A stretch of DNA of 64,000 nt from Coptis chinensis. Taxonomy: Eukaryota; Streptophyta; Magnoliopsida; Ranunculales; Ranunculaceae. A program made the position numbers and the translations under genes. This document shows positions 1 through 10,640 of the stretch, piece by piece (positions within the stretch are counted from its first letter, which is position 1; every line of letters begins with the position of its first letter). Location of the stretch: positions 88,995,501 to 89,059,500 of the forward strand of contig CM027381.1 in NCBI GenBank assembly GCA_015680905.1, read 5' to 3'. The notes beneath the pieces are model-generated. The model worked only from the letters and a program-made list of their open reading frames with translations, did no database searches and was not told the origin of the DNA.

Positions 1-306
1 TGCTCTCCTCACTGCTTCTGTACCAGTTAAATCCGTTTGGAATGTTATCTCAAACGAAAGCATAAGAACGTTTACTGGTATTGGTGTTGTTGTCGTTGTT
101 GTTCTCTAGACAAGGAAAACCCTTAATGTTTGTGCAATTATAGAAAATGTTCATATTGGCTTGTTCATTATAGTAGTCTAAAGACGGTATGGATTCTAAT
201 GAGACGTTCCTTCTTGGTAGAGGGAATTCTTCTTTTTCTATATCCACGTCCACCACTACTGTTATAATTTTCACTTCATAATATATGCGTTGCACATGAT
301 ATATAT
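1..306. other. No gene recognised
   Basis: I see no supported gene, RNA or repeat here. Short open frames exist on both strands but show no recognisable domain. A CACTA-like terminal motif begins directly afterwards at 307. Confidence 0.5.
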
Positions 307-540
307 CACTACAACAGAATCACCTAAGAAAGGCATGTACGGTGCGTCTTTTATCCTAAAAAACCACGCACAAAAAGTGACGGATGGTGACCTGTTTATA
401 AGCATGTCTTCAATTTTAAACCACGCTTTAGTAAGCGTCTTTTGCCTTGGAAAATACAATAGCCACTTTAAGAAAGAACCACTCCTAAGTTAGCTTGGTT
501 TTTTGAACAGACACTTCTGGGGCGTGGTTTTTGGGTTTCA
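307..540 (+). mobile_element. Possible CACTA-type transposon terminus (fragment)
   Basis: The stretch opens with CACTACAACAGAA, resembling the CACTA ends of En/Spm transposons. It is followed by repeated short motifs (ACCACGC twice, GCGTCTTTT twice) like a subterminal repeat region. The motif TCTGGGGCGT near 516 also occurs just inside the left end of the well-supported CACTA element at 31137. No opposite inverted end (ending GTAGTG) was found nearby, so this would be a single-ended relic. The identification is an inference from the short end motif only. Confidence 0.3.
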
Positions 541-1626
541 GTTTTTTTTTTTTTTTAAAAAAAAAAATTTGACCAGGACATTCAGGCTCAGCAGAGCTTT
601 CTGGTGAGGCCCAACTGAGGCCCATAAAATATTTCTAAAGGACTCAAACTTAACCCAGTTGAGTCCTCATTTAACCCACTGAATCTGCAGCACAATTCAA
701 CTAATAGGGAGTAAAATTCAAACAGGGAGTAAAATTCAACAGGGATGCAGATCTGCTAGGAAATTTAATATTTCAAACCAATAGTCACTACAACAAACTA
801 ATTGTATATCATTGTACATCATTGGCTAATAACTATCAAGCCTTATATATCCTTGTGTGAGTATAATAAGATAGCTTCCACATAGACTGAGCATTTTAAA
901 ATCGACAAAAATCTTCAACATATAAAGCTCAATACTATTAAAGATTGAGCCGAAAGAAACAAGAATTGGGACAAACAATCAGAAAGTGCCTCAAAATCCT
1001 GCAAGACAAAAAATATATATACTTAGAAGTTAGACAGTACAAATAAAAGAAGTTCAAATTCTCAGTAAAAAAAAAAAAAAAAAAAAAAAACATGGCAACA
1101 TCAAAGAGAAAATATGCAACAACCAGAAAGCATATACGGGGGGTTCAACTTTAGTGTGGAATAAAAAAAAATAAAAAAATAAAAAATAATATAGATATAT
1201 ATATATATCGGTTTGGCTATAGTGACACTCTTATTCTACCACTCTACTCTCACACCCCTCCTGGTCCCTCAGATCTCATCCTGAGATGATCACATCTAAT
1301 TCTAATAAAAAACGCAAAATTTTGAAATTTCGAACTATTTCAGAAACTAAAAAACGAAAAAACGTGAAATTTTTGACAAACTTTAATGGTCTTCTTCTTC
1401 TCCACTCCAGAAACTCTCAAATGAGTAACTTTTCCAAACCAAGCTTTTGAACAATAGCAAACGAAAATTCAAAACAACTATTTCTTTTTCGTGGCAGTGT
1501 CTGTGAGACACCTATTTCTTTAAACAATAGTGATTAAAACGAAAATCACTTCTCTATAGGCGTGTTGAGCTAAGACACCTCATTATAATTTGATAAAATT
1601 ACTTCTTGCCTTTCTACAGGTAAATG
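541..1626. other. Gene-free stretch with simple repeats
   Basis: No gene recognised. A T-run runs directly into an A-run at 541-570. A 24-base A-run lies at 1067-1090 and an AT-rich dinucleotide tract at about 1190-1209. The A-run at 1067-1090 could be the tail of a retroposed sequence, but nothing upstream of it is recognisable. Confidence 0.5.
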
Positions 1627-3201
1627 TCAATCTTCGTCTATTTGTTTGTTCATTGTTCTTTTCTTCACTAAGTTTGAGGGTTGGTAGGATTGATCTCCCT
1701 TGGTGAATGAAATTGTTGTTGTTGTTTGAGGGTTGGTAGGATTGATCACCTCAGCTTTGTGGGAGAGATGGTAGATTTCCTGAAGTGCTCCTACCTTTCT
1801 GCATTTTTCCCGACCTGAGGTTTTGTCGTTGGAGGTGTCTGTAATCATGTTGATTACCTTTTCCTCTTCGTGGTCGGAGGAGTGTTGTCTCCTGTTGTGC
1901 CTTGGTCAACCTGGAGATTTAGATCATTGGGTCGTTCTGCTCCTGCTCCTGTTGTTAGCAGGTCGTTCATGGCTCCGGCTCCTGCTTCTGTGTTTGTTGG
2001 CATTCAGCTTATGCCTGAGGTTGCTTTCTGGCAAGAACTCTTTCAGTTTGCCCTCTTCGACTAAGTCTTGGAGGTAGTGCTTGAGACTCCAACATTCATT
2101 TGTATCATGGTGGTGGAGTTTGTGAAAATGGCAGTATGGACGTTCTGGTATGGCGATCACTTTGTTGATGTTCGGCTTGAAGTATGGTGCTGTATATATC
2201 TTCTTCAGGATCTGGCTTGGCGTCCTGGAGAAGTTGGAGAATTCCCTTTTGGTGTATGAGGGCTTGTGGGAGCTGGAGCCCTTGTTGTTGTTGTTGCCTG
2301 AGTAGTGATTGTTTTCTTTGGGTCCTCGCTTGTCGCTTAATGCGAGGACTTCTTTGCCCTTGCGCTAGGCCATCCGCTCTTCGTACTTGATGTACTTGTC
2401 AATTCTGTGGTACAAGTTATCTAAGTGTTTTGGCTTGTTGCACATTAGAGACCCTGCTAGGTCGGAGTCGTCTAGGAGGGCGTTGGTGAATGCGGAAGTT
2501 GCAAAGCTGTCTTTGAGGCCTAGCTCAATTGATAGGAGTTCCTTCTTGAAATGTCCTAGGAAAGCCCAGATCGTCTCGCCATGTGCTTGCTTGAGTTGAA
2601 ACAAGGAGTCCAGGTCGACTTGTTTCTTCCTGTTGTGGACGAACTCTGCTGCGAACGTCTAAGCTAGCTTGTCGAAGTTGCTGATTGAATCAGAAGTGAG
2701 CGTGTAGAACCATTCTAAGGCTCCATCCTTCAAGCTGGTTGGAAAGAGTTTGCACTTTAGGTAGTCGTACTCTGGAACGCTGTATAGTGTGAGGATCTGG
2801 GTGAAACGAGCTACGTGCTGGCCTGGACACGAGCTACCGTCGTATAACGGGAACTTTGGTTGGATAAATTCTGAGGGAGGCTGCTTGTCCCTGATTTTAG
2901 TAGTGAATGGTGACGCCTTGTACGTCTGGAGAATCTTCTGAGCGATCTGGATCGCGCTAGTTTTGTCGTTTGACTTCTCCAACCTTTGGGCGAAGTCCTC
3001 TAGTCTTTGATTGGTGGTGGTGGTGAGGGTTGTGACTGCGTTGTTCTCCACCGCGTCTGGAGTGCCGTTGTTGGCATTGGAGGTGGTTTGTTCGCGCATC
3101 GTTTGGTTTTCTTGTTGCAAGGTGATGAATGCCTCCTGGAGCGTCTTCATTTGATATGCTAAAACTTGAAGTGATAGGTCCATGGTGGTTTTTCTGACCA
3201 A
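1627..3201 (-). pseudogene. Gag remnant of a Tat-type Ty3/gypsy retrotransposon (element A)
   Basis: Read on the minus strand, several open blocks follow one another: 3201-2659, 2604-2365, 2160-1924 and 1848-1627. Together they resemble a plant Ty3/gypsy gag polyprotein. The first block has an N-terminal Gln/Glu-rich coiled segment, then the capsid-type core with motifs such as FPLYDG and LEWFYTL. The next carries the capsid C-terminal part (FLGHFKKE). The third has a CHFHKLHHHDTNEC zinc-knuckle-like motif followed by an Arg/Ser-rich tail. The last block looks like the gag-protease linker. Stops and frame changes separate the blocks, so it is not functional. No protease, RT or integrase follows to the left, so element A is truncated near 1620. 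The adjoining LTR and primer-binding site lie to the right, as expected for the minus orientation. Confidence 0.75.
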
Positions 3202-3249
3202 CTTTGTGGGCTTGAGAAAAGAGTGTGTGTTCTTTTCTTAAAGAAACGA

Positions 3250-3267
3250 ATCGGCAGTCGACGCCAA
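3250..3267 (-). promoter_or_regulatory. Primer-binding-site-like sequence of element A
   Basis: On the minus strand the sequence directly after the LTR reads TTGGCGTCGACTGCC. It occupies the tRNA primer-binding position and resembles the TGGCGCC-type sites of other plant gypsy elements in this window. It separates the LTR (3268 onward) from gag. Confidence 0.5.
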
Positions 3268-3735
3268 TGTAAAGGTTTGGTGTTTTGGGGTGAACGACCT
3301 GATGTTCTATTTGACAGGGAATGGCTGCACTCTTCTTGGGGTAAACTTGAATCAAGCCTTACATAGTTCATCTCTCTCTACTTATAGATGTTTGAGCTGA
3401 CTTTTCTTATTTGCTTTAGGCCGTTATCAGGTGTAGATCCACATTGTGTGTTATCTTGATGATTTGCCATTACTCCTGATGTTACAAAGTTAATGTCTCC
3501 TTGATTGGTGCGATGACTGAGCTCCAGGATTGCGCTAGATGATTTGCTTCCATATATGGTCAGAATCGAGATTTGGGACGACACGAAATCGGGTCGCTTC
3601 TGACGTCTTGGCAATGTGGTACGAAATTTGATGGAGATCACGACTGGGTTGTGGACACGTGTGCTGTAGTGATATGAATGTAGAACGGAGGGTACTTATA
3701 GTTTGCTTGGTGTAATATGATTTGATCTTTTGAAG
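3268..3735 (-). repeat. 5' LTR of element A (left edge at 3268, right edge uncertain)
   Basis: The LTR starts with TGTAAAGG on the plus strand (the ...CA end in element orientation) next to the primer-binding-like site. A TATA-like sequence CTATAAGTAGAGAG lies on the minus strand at about 3377-3390, placing U3 to its right and R/U5 to its left. No second copy exists in the window, so the LTR cannot be confirmed by pairing. The right edge is obscured by the LINE poly(A) tract beginning at 3736. Confidence 0.5.
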
Positions 3736-5363
3736 TTTTTTTTTTTTTTTTTTTTAGAGGTTAAAGCACCTCGACTGTATTAAAGAAAAAAACTCATGTT
3801 CTCAAATACATTTTCCCTTGTGCATCCTCCTTTACTATTTATGAGAGTTCATAGTCTACAGGAGGTAGGAAATACAAAATTGAATCCTCATGTTCCTTGC
3901 TTAATTTAGAGAAGTAGTCAGCAACTCAATTTGATTCCCTGAAAACATGCTTGAAGTCCACCCATTCAAAGTGGATCTTCAAACCGGCAATAGCGACCAA
4001 TATGTTGAGGCGTACCAAAGCGGCTCCTCTGTTCTAGTAATAGATCCTACTCGCTCCTTCGAAGTCCGAACATACACAAATCCTTCTCGCTCCTATCCGG
4101 ATTGCTCCCTTCATTCCAAAATTCAACTGCAAGCAACTCTTGAGTGATAACCGAACTTTTAGTCGAGCTCCCCTCAGAACGCTAGTTTAACGGGCGCCAA
4201 ACTCATCTCGAATAACACCACCATACCCATTAGCGTTAGCTGAGGCCCGACCCATCCGTGTTGACCAAGAAAACCCCCGGTTTGCGGCTTGGACCATTTG
4301 CACCACACAGAACGCTGAATGTGTATTGCACTTGGATACCGATCCCGCCCGTAGTACCTTTGTCGCCATCGTTTCGTTTGGGCTTCGGACATCATTATTT
4401 GTAGATACGTCTTCATCTCTGCCTTTGATCTTTGCACATACCGCTGCGCTTCGAAAGCCTCTTACGCTGAAATTTCCTTAAGTTCCTCTCTATCCAGATG
4501 GCATATATTGTGGCAGAGGTTACTACTCCAGTAATTTCAGATTCAAGCGAGGCATAACGACAAATCCTGAAGAGGCTGTACCACTCTGCAGTCGATGCTT
4601 TCACTTGCGTGTTTAAGCCCAGCCAACCTTTAACATTAGACCAAACCTCTTTTGTATACGGGCAATCGAAAAAGAGATGCTTGGAATGCTCCCTAGAAGC
4701 ATTGCAGAATCCGCATATCGAGTGGTGGATTATTTTCTTCTTAACCAGTAGGTCTTGGGTTGGTAAGCTATTCGAGAATAACTGCCATCCAGTAAACGAG
4801 TGTTTCGGTATAACCAACTTACCCCAAACCACTCGATACCATTTCACTCTTGGTCAGAGCTGCTTTAAGGCCATATACGCTGATTTGATCGTAAATCTAC
4901 CTGTAGAAGTCGGTGTCCAGATGACCTAGTCCTGCTGTAGCATGTGATTTATATCGGTGCCTTCAATCTTCTTCTTCAGCACACTATCAAGCATGCTCAA
5001 AACAATGTGATTCCACCTACCATCGGCTATAAGATCACTAACCAAAGCAGAGTGCGGGACCTGTAGCAGTAGTACTGCTTCATCCCAAAAGATGAGCGGA
5101 GTGTCATGGCACCATGGGTCATGCCATACATATGTTTGCTCGCCTCTCGCTATCTGGTGCCTAACAAACTTCTGGGCAGCTTTGCGGTTCTTTAGGACAT
5201 TCCTCCAAACCCATGAACAGTCCGCTGGGATCACCATTGTCCAGAAGTGTTGCTTCCGGACATGATGTTCAATTATCCATTTGACCCATAAAGAGTCCTC
5301 ATAACTGGCTATCTTGAACACCAGGCCACAGTAAGCTGCCTTGTTCCACATGCTAGGGTCCAC
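3736..5363 (-). pseudogene. 5'-truncated LINE (non-LTR retrotransposon) 3' portion
   Basis: On the minus strand three consecutive blocks resemble the C-terminal part of a plant L1-type ORF2. Block 5363-4926 is the region after the RT domain (motifs WNKAAYCGLVF and DSLWVKWI). Block 4847-4413 is the zinc-binding reverse transcriptase domain (zf-RVT), with WHD-like HSFTGW, CGFCNASREHSKHLFFDC and an EVW motif. Block 4437 to about 3790 is an RNase H-like domain (GGVIRDEFGA, then a tail with VADYFSKLSKE). Stops and frame changes break it. A 20-base T-run at 3736-3755 is the poly(A) tail in this orientation, marking the true 3' end. The RT core and ORF1 are absent, which fits ordinary 5' truncation on insertion. 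No target-site duplication was identified. Confidence 0.82.
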
Positions 5364-5654
5364 AATTCATACATTTGTGTGTAAGTTTGTTTATTGTGGA
5401 AAGAAATGATTTTTGCAATGTCATTTTTTCTGTCATGTTTATTTATGCGGTTACTGTTATTTATATTGCAATGTCATGTTTATTAAGGAGATAACTAGAA
5501 ACTTTCTTTAGGATGATTAGAAAGAAAGTTCAAAATACCATTTTATGACATTAATTGAGATTTTCTTCTATTTAAGTTATTTACATTGTTTATGTACATT
5601 GGGATTTTTGTCTGTTTAAGTTATTTATATTTTTAATTTTTTCGATTTATAGAA

Positions 5655-7922
5655 ATGGAGACAGAGACATCAGAAAATGCAATCAATATCGTAGAAGATG
5701 TAGTTGGGTCTTCGTCTACTAAATCCCATGTTCAAGGCACGCAAACATTAGCTGCTCCTTATATAGGAATGGCTTTTACAAGTGTTGACGAATCAAAGAC
5801 TTACTACAAAAAGTATGGTCAACAAGAGGGATTTGAGACTCGTGTTCGGATGAGGAATAAGAAACAAAATCATGTGGATTTGGTTAGTGGTTGTTTACTG
5901 GTTTGCTCACGAGAAGGGGTTTCTAACAAGAGAGATCAAGTCCGATTAAGGAATACATCAACTATCCGGTGTGGTTGCCAAGCTAGAATTCGTATTAAGA
6001 AAAAAATACATGAAGAGATATACGAGGTCAGTGTTGCTCAGAATGACCATAGTCACGGTCTGGTGACCCCATCGAAGAGAATTTGCATGATAACTAACAA
6101 ACATATGCCTGAAGCAGCGAAGTGCTTGACCGAGATGTTTAGTGATAACAGTTTACCTGTTGGGAAAGTGGCATCTATTTTTCATGGAGAGGAAGTTGGG
6201 TTTACACAAAAGGATTGTTGGAACCATCATTATGGTTTGACCAGAAAGATGCCTAAAGAAGGTGATGCAACTGCTGTACTGAAATATTTTATGCAGAAGA
6301 GTGCCGAGGATCCCCGGTTCTACTACGTTATTGATTTAGATGAAAATGGGACTGCGGTGAACTTTTTATGGGTTGATGGGAGGTCTCGATGCCAATATGA
6401 CTATTGCGGGGATGTTGTGACTTTTGATACCACATATCGTACCCATGTATATTCTATGCCTTTTGCCCCTTTTAATGGAGTCAACCATCATTATCAGTCG
6501 ATTCAGTTTGGTTGCGCATTGTTGCTTGATGAGACAGAAGATACATTCATATGGCTGTTTAAGGATTGGCTTGCAGCCATGGGTGGTCGTGCGCCAACTG
6601 TAATCATCAATGACCATGATAGAGTGATGACCGCAGCTATTGCTAAAATGTTTCTTGGTACTCGTCATCGTTACTGTCTCTTGCATATTATGTAGAAATT
6701 CCAAGATACGATGTCCTTTACCAAATTTGAGACATTGGTAACTGAGTTGAAGAACAATATTTCTTTTTTGTATAGGATTGCTGATTTTGAGAGAAGATGT
6801 TGTACAATTATTGAGAAGTATGAGTTGTCTGAAAATCCTTGGTTGACAGAGATATATTCAATGCGGGAGAAATGGGTTCCTTTTTATCTCAATGACACCT
6901 TTTTTGCTGGTATGCACACGACTGGTCGAAGTGAATCGATGAATGCTCATTATGACCAGTTTGTCAATTCGATGACTACGCTTATGCAGTTTGTATGGTA
7001 ATGAGAAGTCTTTGGCTTTGCTTGCTAGGAAAGAAAGAGATCATGATTACCACACCGAGCATAGTTCACGGATTGTGCTTAACGATGCTTTCCTCCTTAT
7101 GCATGCCGCGAAGGTCTATACGATCCCAATATTCAATAAATTTAAGGAGCAACTAGAAAAGGCAAAGATGGAGTACAAAATTGATGGGCAACAGATGGAC
7201 AACAATGGAACTGGAAGCTACATGCTGAAGTTCAAAGACCCACAGAAGAAGTCCATTTGGAAAGTGAATTTCGATAGCGGAACCTTAGAGGCAGACTGCG
7301 AATGCAAGTATTTTCAGTTTATGGGGTTACTTTGTGGTCACATCTTGAAGGTTTTTATTCGTTACAACATTGAAGAGATTCCAACCTATTTTAGATTGAC
7401 GCGGTGGATGCAAAAGTCAAATATTTATAGAGCGGAGTTTGGTACTGGATTTGTGGTCGGGAATGTCTCACATGAACCTTTAAGAGTGGCTAATTGTATC
7501 AAGGTTGCTTCTCAAGTGGCTTACGATGCGTCGCATACTTTTGAGGGTTATTCATATTTTATTGAAAAGATTGGTGAAATGGCTATTGTAATTTCAAAGT
7601 TTAATGAAACTTCCTACGAAGGAGACGCAGATGATGAAGAGCCTCCAGTTACAAAACCTTCGATACCTTCGGTTAATACGTTACATGCTTTTTTATTTGA
7701 ATGTTTAATTTGATATAAATTTAGTGTTTAATTCAGTGTTTAATTTGATATAAATATTTATTTTATTTTACGGTTTATTTTGACTTTCAAATCTTTATTT
7801 CAGCTATTGATTTTGAATCCCCCAGAGAGATAGCCCTAAACAATTTAGGAAGAAAGAATCACAAATATGGAAAGATTGCTAACCATGACTCGAGAAATTG
7901 TCCGGAGAAAAATAATACGTAA
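5655..7922 (+). pseudogene. FAR1/FHY3-like, MULE-type transposase protein gene, broken
   Basis: The ATG at 5655 lies just after an intron acceptor-like sequence (TTTATAG). Domains in order: a FAR1 DNA-binding domain at about residues 45-145 (YYKKYGQQEGF, CSREG, CGCQA, NDHSH); a MULE transposase domain at about 235-345 (VVTFDTTYRTH, FKDWLAAMGG, IINDHDRVM); and a SWIM zinc finger at about 7300-7345 with the CxCx(n)CxH pattern (CECKYF...LLCGH). A final small exon from 7804, after the acceptor CAG, encodes a C-terminal stretch with HDSRNCPEKN and stops at 7922. The gene is broken by an in-frame TAG at 6693-6695 and by a frame change near 6993. FAR1-related proteins are either host transcription factors in light signalling or transposases of MULE elements. 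The damage and the neighbouring GRF gene favour a transposon origin. Confidence 0.88.
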
Positions 7923-8861
7923 TCTGTTAAATGTAAATATAGCTTCTACGAAGTATCTTTGATATATGGACTGATTCTATAGCTTCTAAGTTTAATTGTA
8001 TATCTGACTTTGCAGCCTTTTGATATCGCACACCACCCATTTTTCGTGGCAGTGTGTGGTGGTGGCAGCCTTAAATGAACCTTGAACAACTGATCATGGG
8101 GGATGGGACTGCTATTAGCTACTTTGATTTTGTTGAAGACCAGTTAGTCAGATGCATGTTTCATGCTATGTTAAGAGATACCACTAGCACATCACTCTCA
8201 TTTAAGTGGATAAGTGAGAGAACTGAGGAGTCGCTACAATAAAAATCTAATGTTGTAACAGGGCCTATGTTCCCAACCCTTGATTACTTAATGCATGCTT
8301 TTTTCCTTTACACTTCTTTTGGCCTTAGTATCATGTACTATTGAGCAAATCTACAGAGACACTTGTTTTCAAATCACCGTAATTGATTATTATTAGCAAT
8401 GGAATATTAGTATTGGGAGTTTAAAGGGAGTACGTTGGACATTTACAGAGAAATTCACACTCTTGAACTTCACTTCAGACTGTGAGACAAGTTATTTAGA
8501 GAGTTTGAGATGTTAAGAGCAAGCAAATCCCTCTGACCATCTGTTATCTTTCAAACAAGCAACTTCCTTATGTAAACCAACCAGCAAAACATATAGGATC
8601 AACTGGCTTTAATCTACTCTCAGCAGGAAGTAAATAAAGTTGCAATTACCATTACACCAATTGCAATTACACCAAAATATGAAATCCTGAGCAAACTACA
8701 ATTGCAATTATACCAAAATACGATTACATAGCAACAGAAAACATGAGCAACTAATTTTGTTTAAGAAACAACTATAAAACGACAATAATGATAAAAATCA
8801 ACAGTTTCCTACATGCTTTCCTACAAGCTAAATACTTCTTCTCCATTTCATCAAATTTTTC
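7923..8861. other. Gene-free stretch between FAR1-like and GRF genes
   Basis: No coding region or RNA is supported. The segment is AT-rich and lies between two convergent genes. It may be the interior or flank of a MULE-like element, but I could not identify terminal inverted repeats. Confidence 0.45.
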
Positions 8862-9263
8862 TTACAACTCCACCTTGTGCCTTTTCTCAGCATCCATGGA
8901 ATCTCTTAATAAATTGTTCAAATTCTTCAGTTCCACGTTCACATCACTCAAAGTTTCATACGTTTGCTTCAGTGCTTCATGTCTCATACACAAATCCTGA
9001 TATTTTTGCCCTGAATTCACCTTTGGATCACTCAAAGCTTCATGCATATGCTTCAGTGCTTCATGCCTCATATACAACTCCCTATATTTTTCCCCTGGAT
9101 TCATCTTTTTGTCAACCCATATGAAAAACTCGCAATGCCCATTTGGAAATTTCTTACATCCAACAAACTTCCTTCCTGAATTTTTGTCTGTGAAAGAAAT
9201 TTGAATGGGTGTACGCTCTCCACAAAAACAGGAATAATCCGAAATGACTAAGCTCGAACTCAT
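8862..9263 (-). CDS. Small GRF-type zinc finger protein with coiled-coil tail
   Basis: The frame is intact from ATG at 9263 to the stop at 8862, about 133 residues. This start lies just after a 3' splice-like sequence (ATTACAG), and the protein then begins in the manner of GRF proteins. The N-terminal half matches a GRF zinc finger (zf-GRF): CFCGERTPIQ, then GRKFVGCKKFPNGHCEFFIWVD, with Cys and Trp spaced as in that family. The C-terminal half is charged and helical, with two similar units of about 28 residues (EKYRELYMRHEALK and QKYQDLCMRHEALK). GRF modules bind single-stranded nucleic acid in larger proteins. Stand-alone versions are common near plant transposons. Its convergent position beside the FAR1-like transposase suggests both belonged to one MULE-like element. 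The LTR of element B starts about 70 bases upstream. Confidence 0.72.
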   Translation of the reverse strand: MSSSLVISDYSCFCGERTPIQISFTDKNSGRKFVGCKKFPNGHCEFFIWVDKKMNPGEKYRELYMRHEALKHMHEALSDPKVNSGQKYQDLCMRHEALKQTYETLSDVNVELKNLNNLLRDSMDAEKRHKVEL

Positions 9264-9331
9264 TACCTGTAATTGATTAAAATAAATAAAATTGAAAAAA
9301 GAAATACTCAAATTGAATCAAATCAAAGAGA

Positions 9332-10640
9332 TGCAGTAAAATAAGAATGATGGTCTGTAGATGATAAAAGTAGAAATTATCCTTTACTCTTCCTTAACTA
9401 ATTAAACTTAAACAGAAGTAAATAACAATAATTTACTCTAAACTATCAAAGTTATCTACTCTCTTGAATCATGCAATAAATGGAGTAGAGAATTCATTCC
9501 ACTCCTAGTCCTTTAAACGTAAGTTTCCGCTAGTTTAATCGATACTAACAAAACGAATGAGAGTAATGAATTGAATTATGCTAATATGGCAATTTAACTT
9601 AAATAAGATGTATTAACTTATAACTATGATAATAGAATATTGAATGTGAATATGGAGAAGGGATTAGGGAGATTTGAATCCACTTGATGTATTCCTAATA
9701 TGCTAGTGCAGATTATTGCAGTCCTAATCAAATAAGATTAAGTGTTGATCCCTAATTACTCATGGAAATTTCTGTCAACTAATAATTAGCATGTGAGGAA
9801 GTCCAACCCATTCTCATGGCGAATCAACTATCCTTCTAGAGTAAAACTCTTAACAAGCAATAATTCTAACTAACATATCAAGTCTTCATCAAACTCCTCT
9901 AATGGAGGTTTAGCTAGATGTCATTAGACTATCATAAATAGATATATAATAAGAAGACATAATGAAGAACAATAATTAACTAAAGTTTAAACTAATAACT
10001 AAGTCTAAATTCTAATTATCTATATCTGATTAATTATATCTATCTAAGTCTAAGTATATCTAATTATATGCCTTAGTCCTCTTTATATAAGAGAGGCTAG
10101 GTCTACATTTTCGTGCATGGTCTTTGGAGCTATGTTTTGGGCCTTTAAATCAAGCCTAACACCTAATTACATAAGTCTAAAAAGGGTTTATCTGAATGGA
10201 AATTACTGCAACAGACTTTTTGTCAACTTTTGCTCCTCTGATTGGGTCAAGGCCTAGATCGTTAGAAAGATCTTTCCGAGTCGGTCGTTTTGACATATAA
10301 TAGGCTCAATTCCAAGGTCTGAGTCCAAAGATACGGCCTGCGAAAGTTTTGTTGACTTTTCTGCTCTATTTCTGCCTGCGTTGACTTTGATTTTTCAGCT
10401 TTGACCGGGCTTTAAAAAGGTTTTTTCTCCTTGAATCTTGGGATTTAATCATAAAACTTCTTAGCAACCAACCTTTGCTCCTTTATCTCGCAAAAGTGAC
10501 ATGTTTCTTCACATATTTGACTCCAATGCTTGAAATACAAAAACGCATGTAAACAGTACTAACTCATATTTATTATACACATAATTGGTCTAAATGTAAT
10601 GATATTAAGGGGTTAAAACTACAGTTTTGGGCTCTTATCA
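9332..10640 (-). repeat. 3' LTR of element B
   Basis: In element orientation the LTR starts TGATAAGAGCCCAAA at 10640, immediately after a polypurine tract (GTTTGGGGGTGG). The first bases closely match the start of the element C LTR (TGATAAGTGCTCAAA at 21750), which supports both assignments. A TATA-like element precedes GAGGACTAAGG at 10096-10081, paralleling the promoter of the C LTR. The low-coordinate end is placed at 9332 (TGCAGTAAAATAAG) on weak grounds. A few tens of bases either way are possible. Confidence 0.72.
10081..10096 (-). promoter_or_regulatory. TATA-like promoter in the 3' LTR of B
   Basis: On the minus strand CTCTTATATAAAG is followed by GAGGACTAAGG. The same layout (CTATAAATAGAGGACC) is found in the LTR of element C, so this is the likely U3/R promoter of the family. 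Confidence 0.55.

Noticed and set aside
781..800. Second CACTACAACAAA motif, considered as the other end of a short CACTA element starting at 307
   Set aside because: It has the same orientation as the motif at 307, so it cannot be its inverted partner.
1870..2077. Plus-strand hydrophobic frames of 64-84 codons
   Set aside because: Shadows of the minus-strand gag of element A. The Leu-rich translation is the complement of a Ser/Arg-rich tail.
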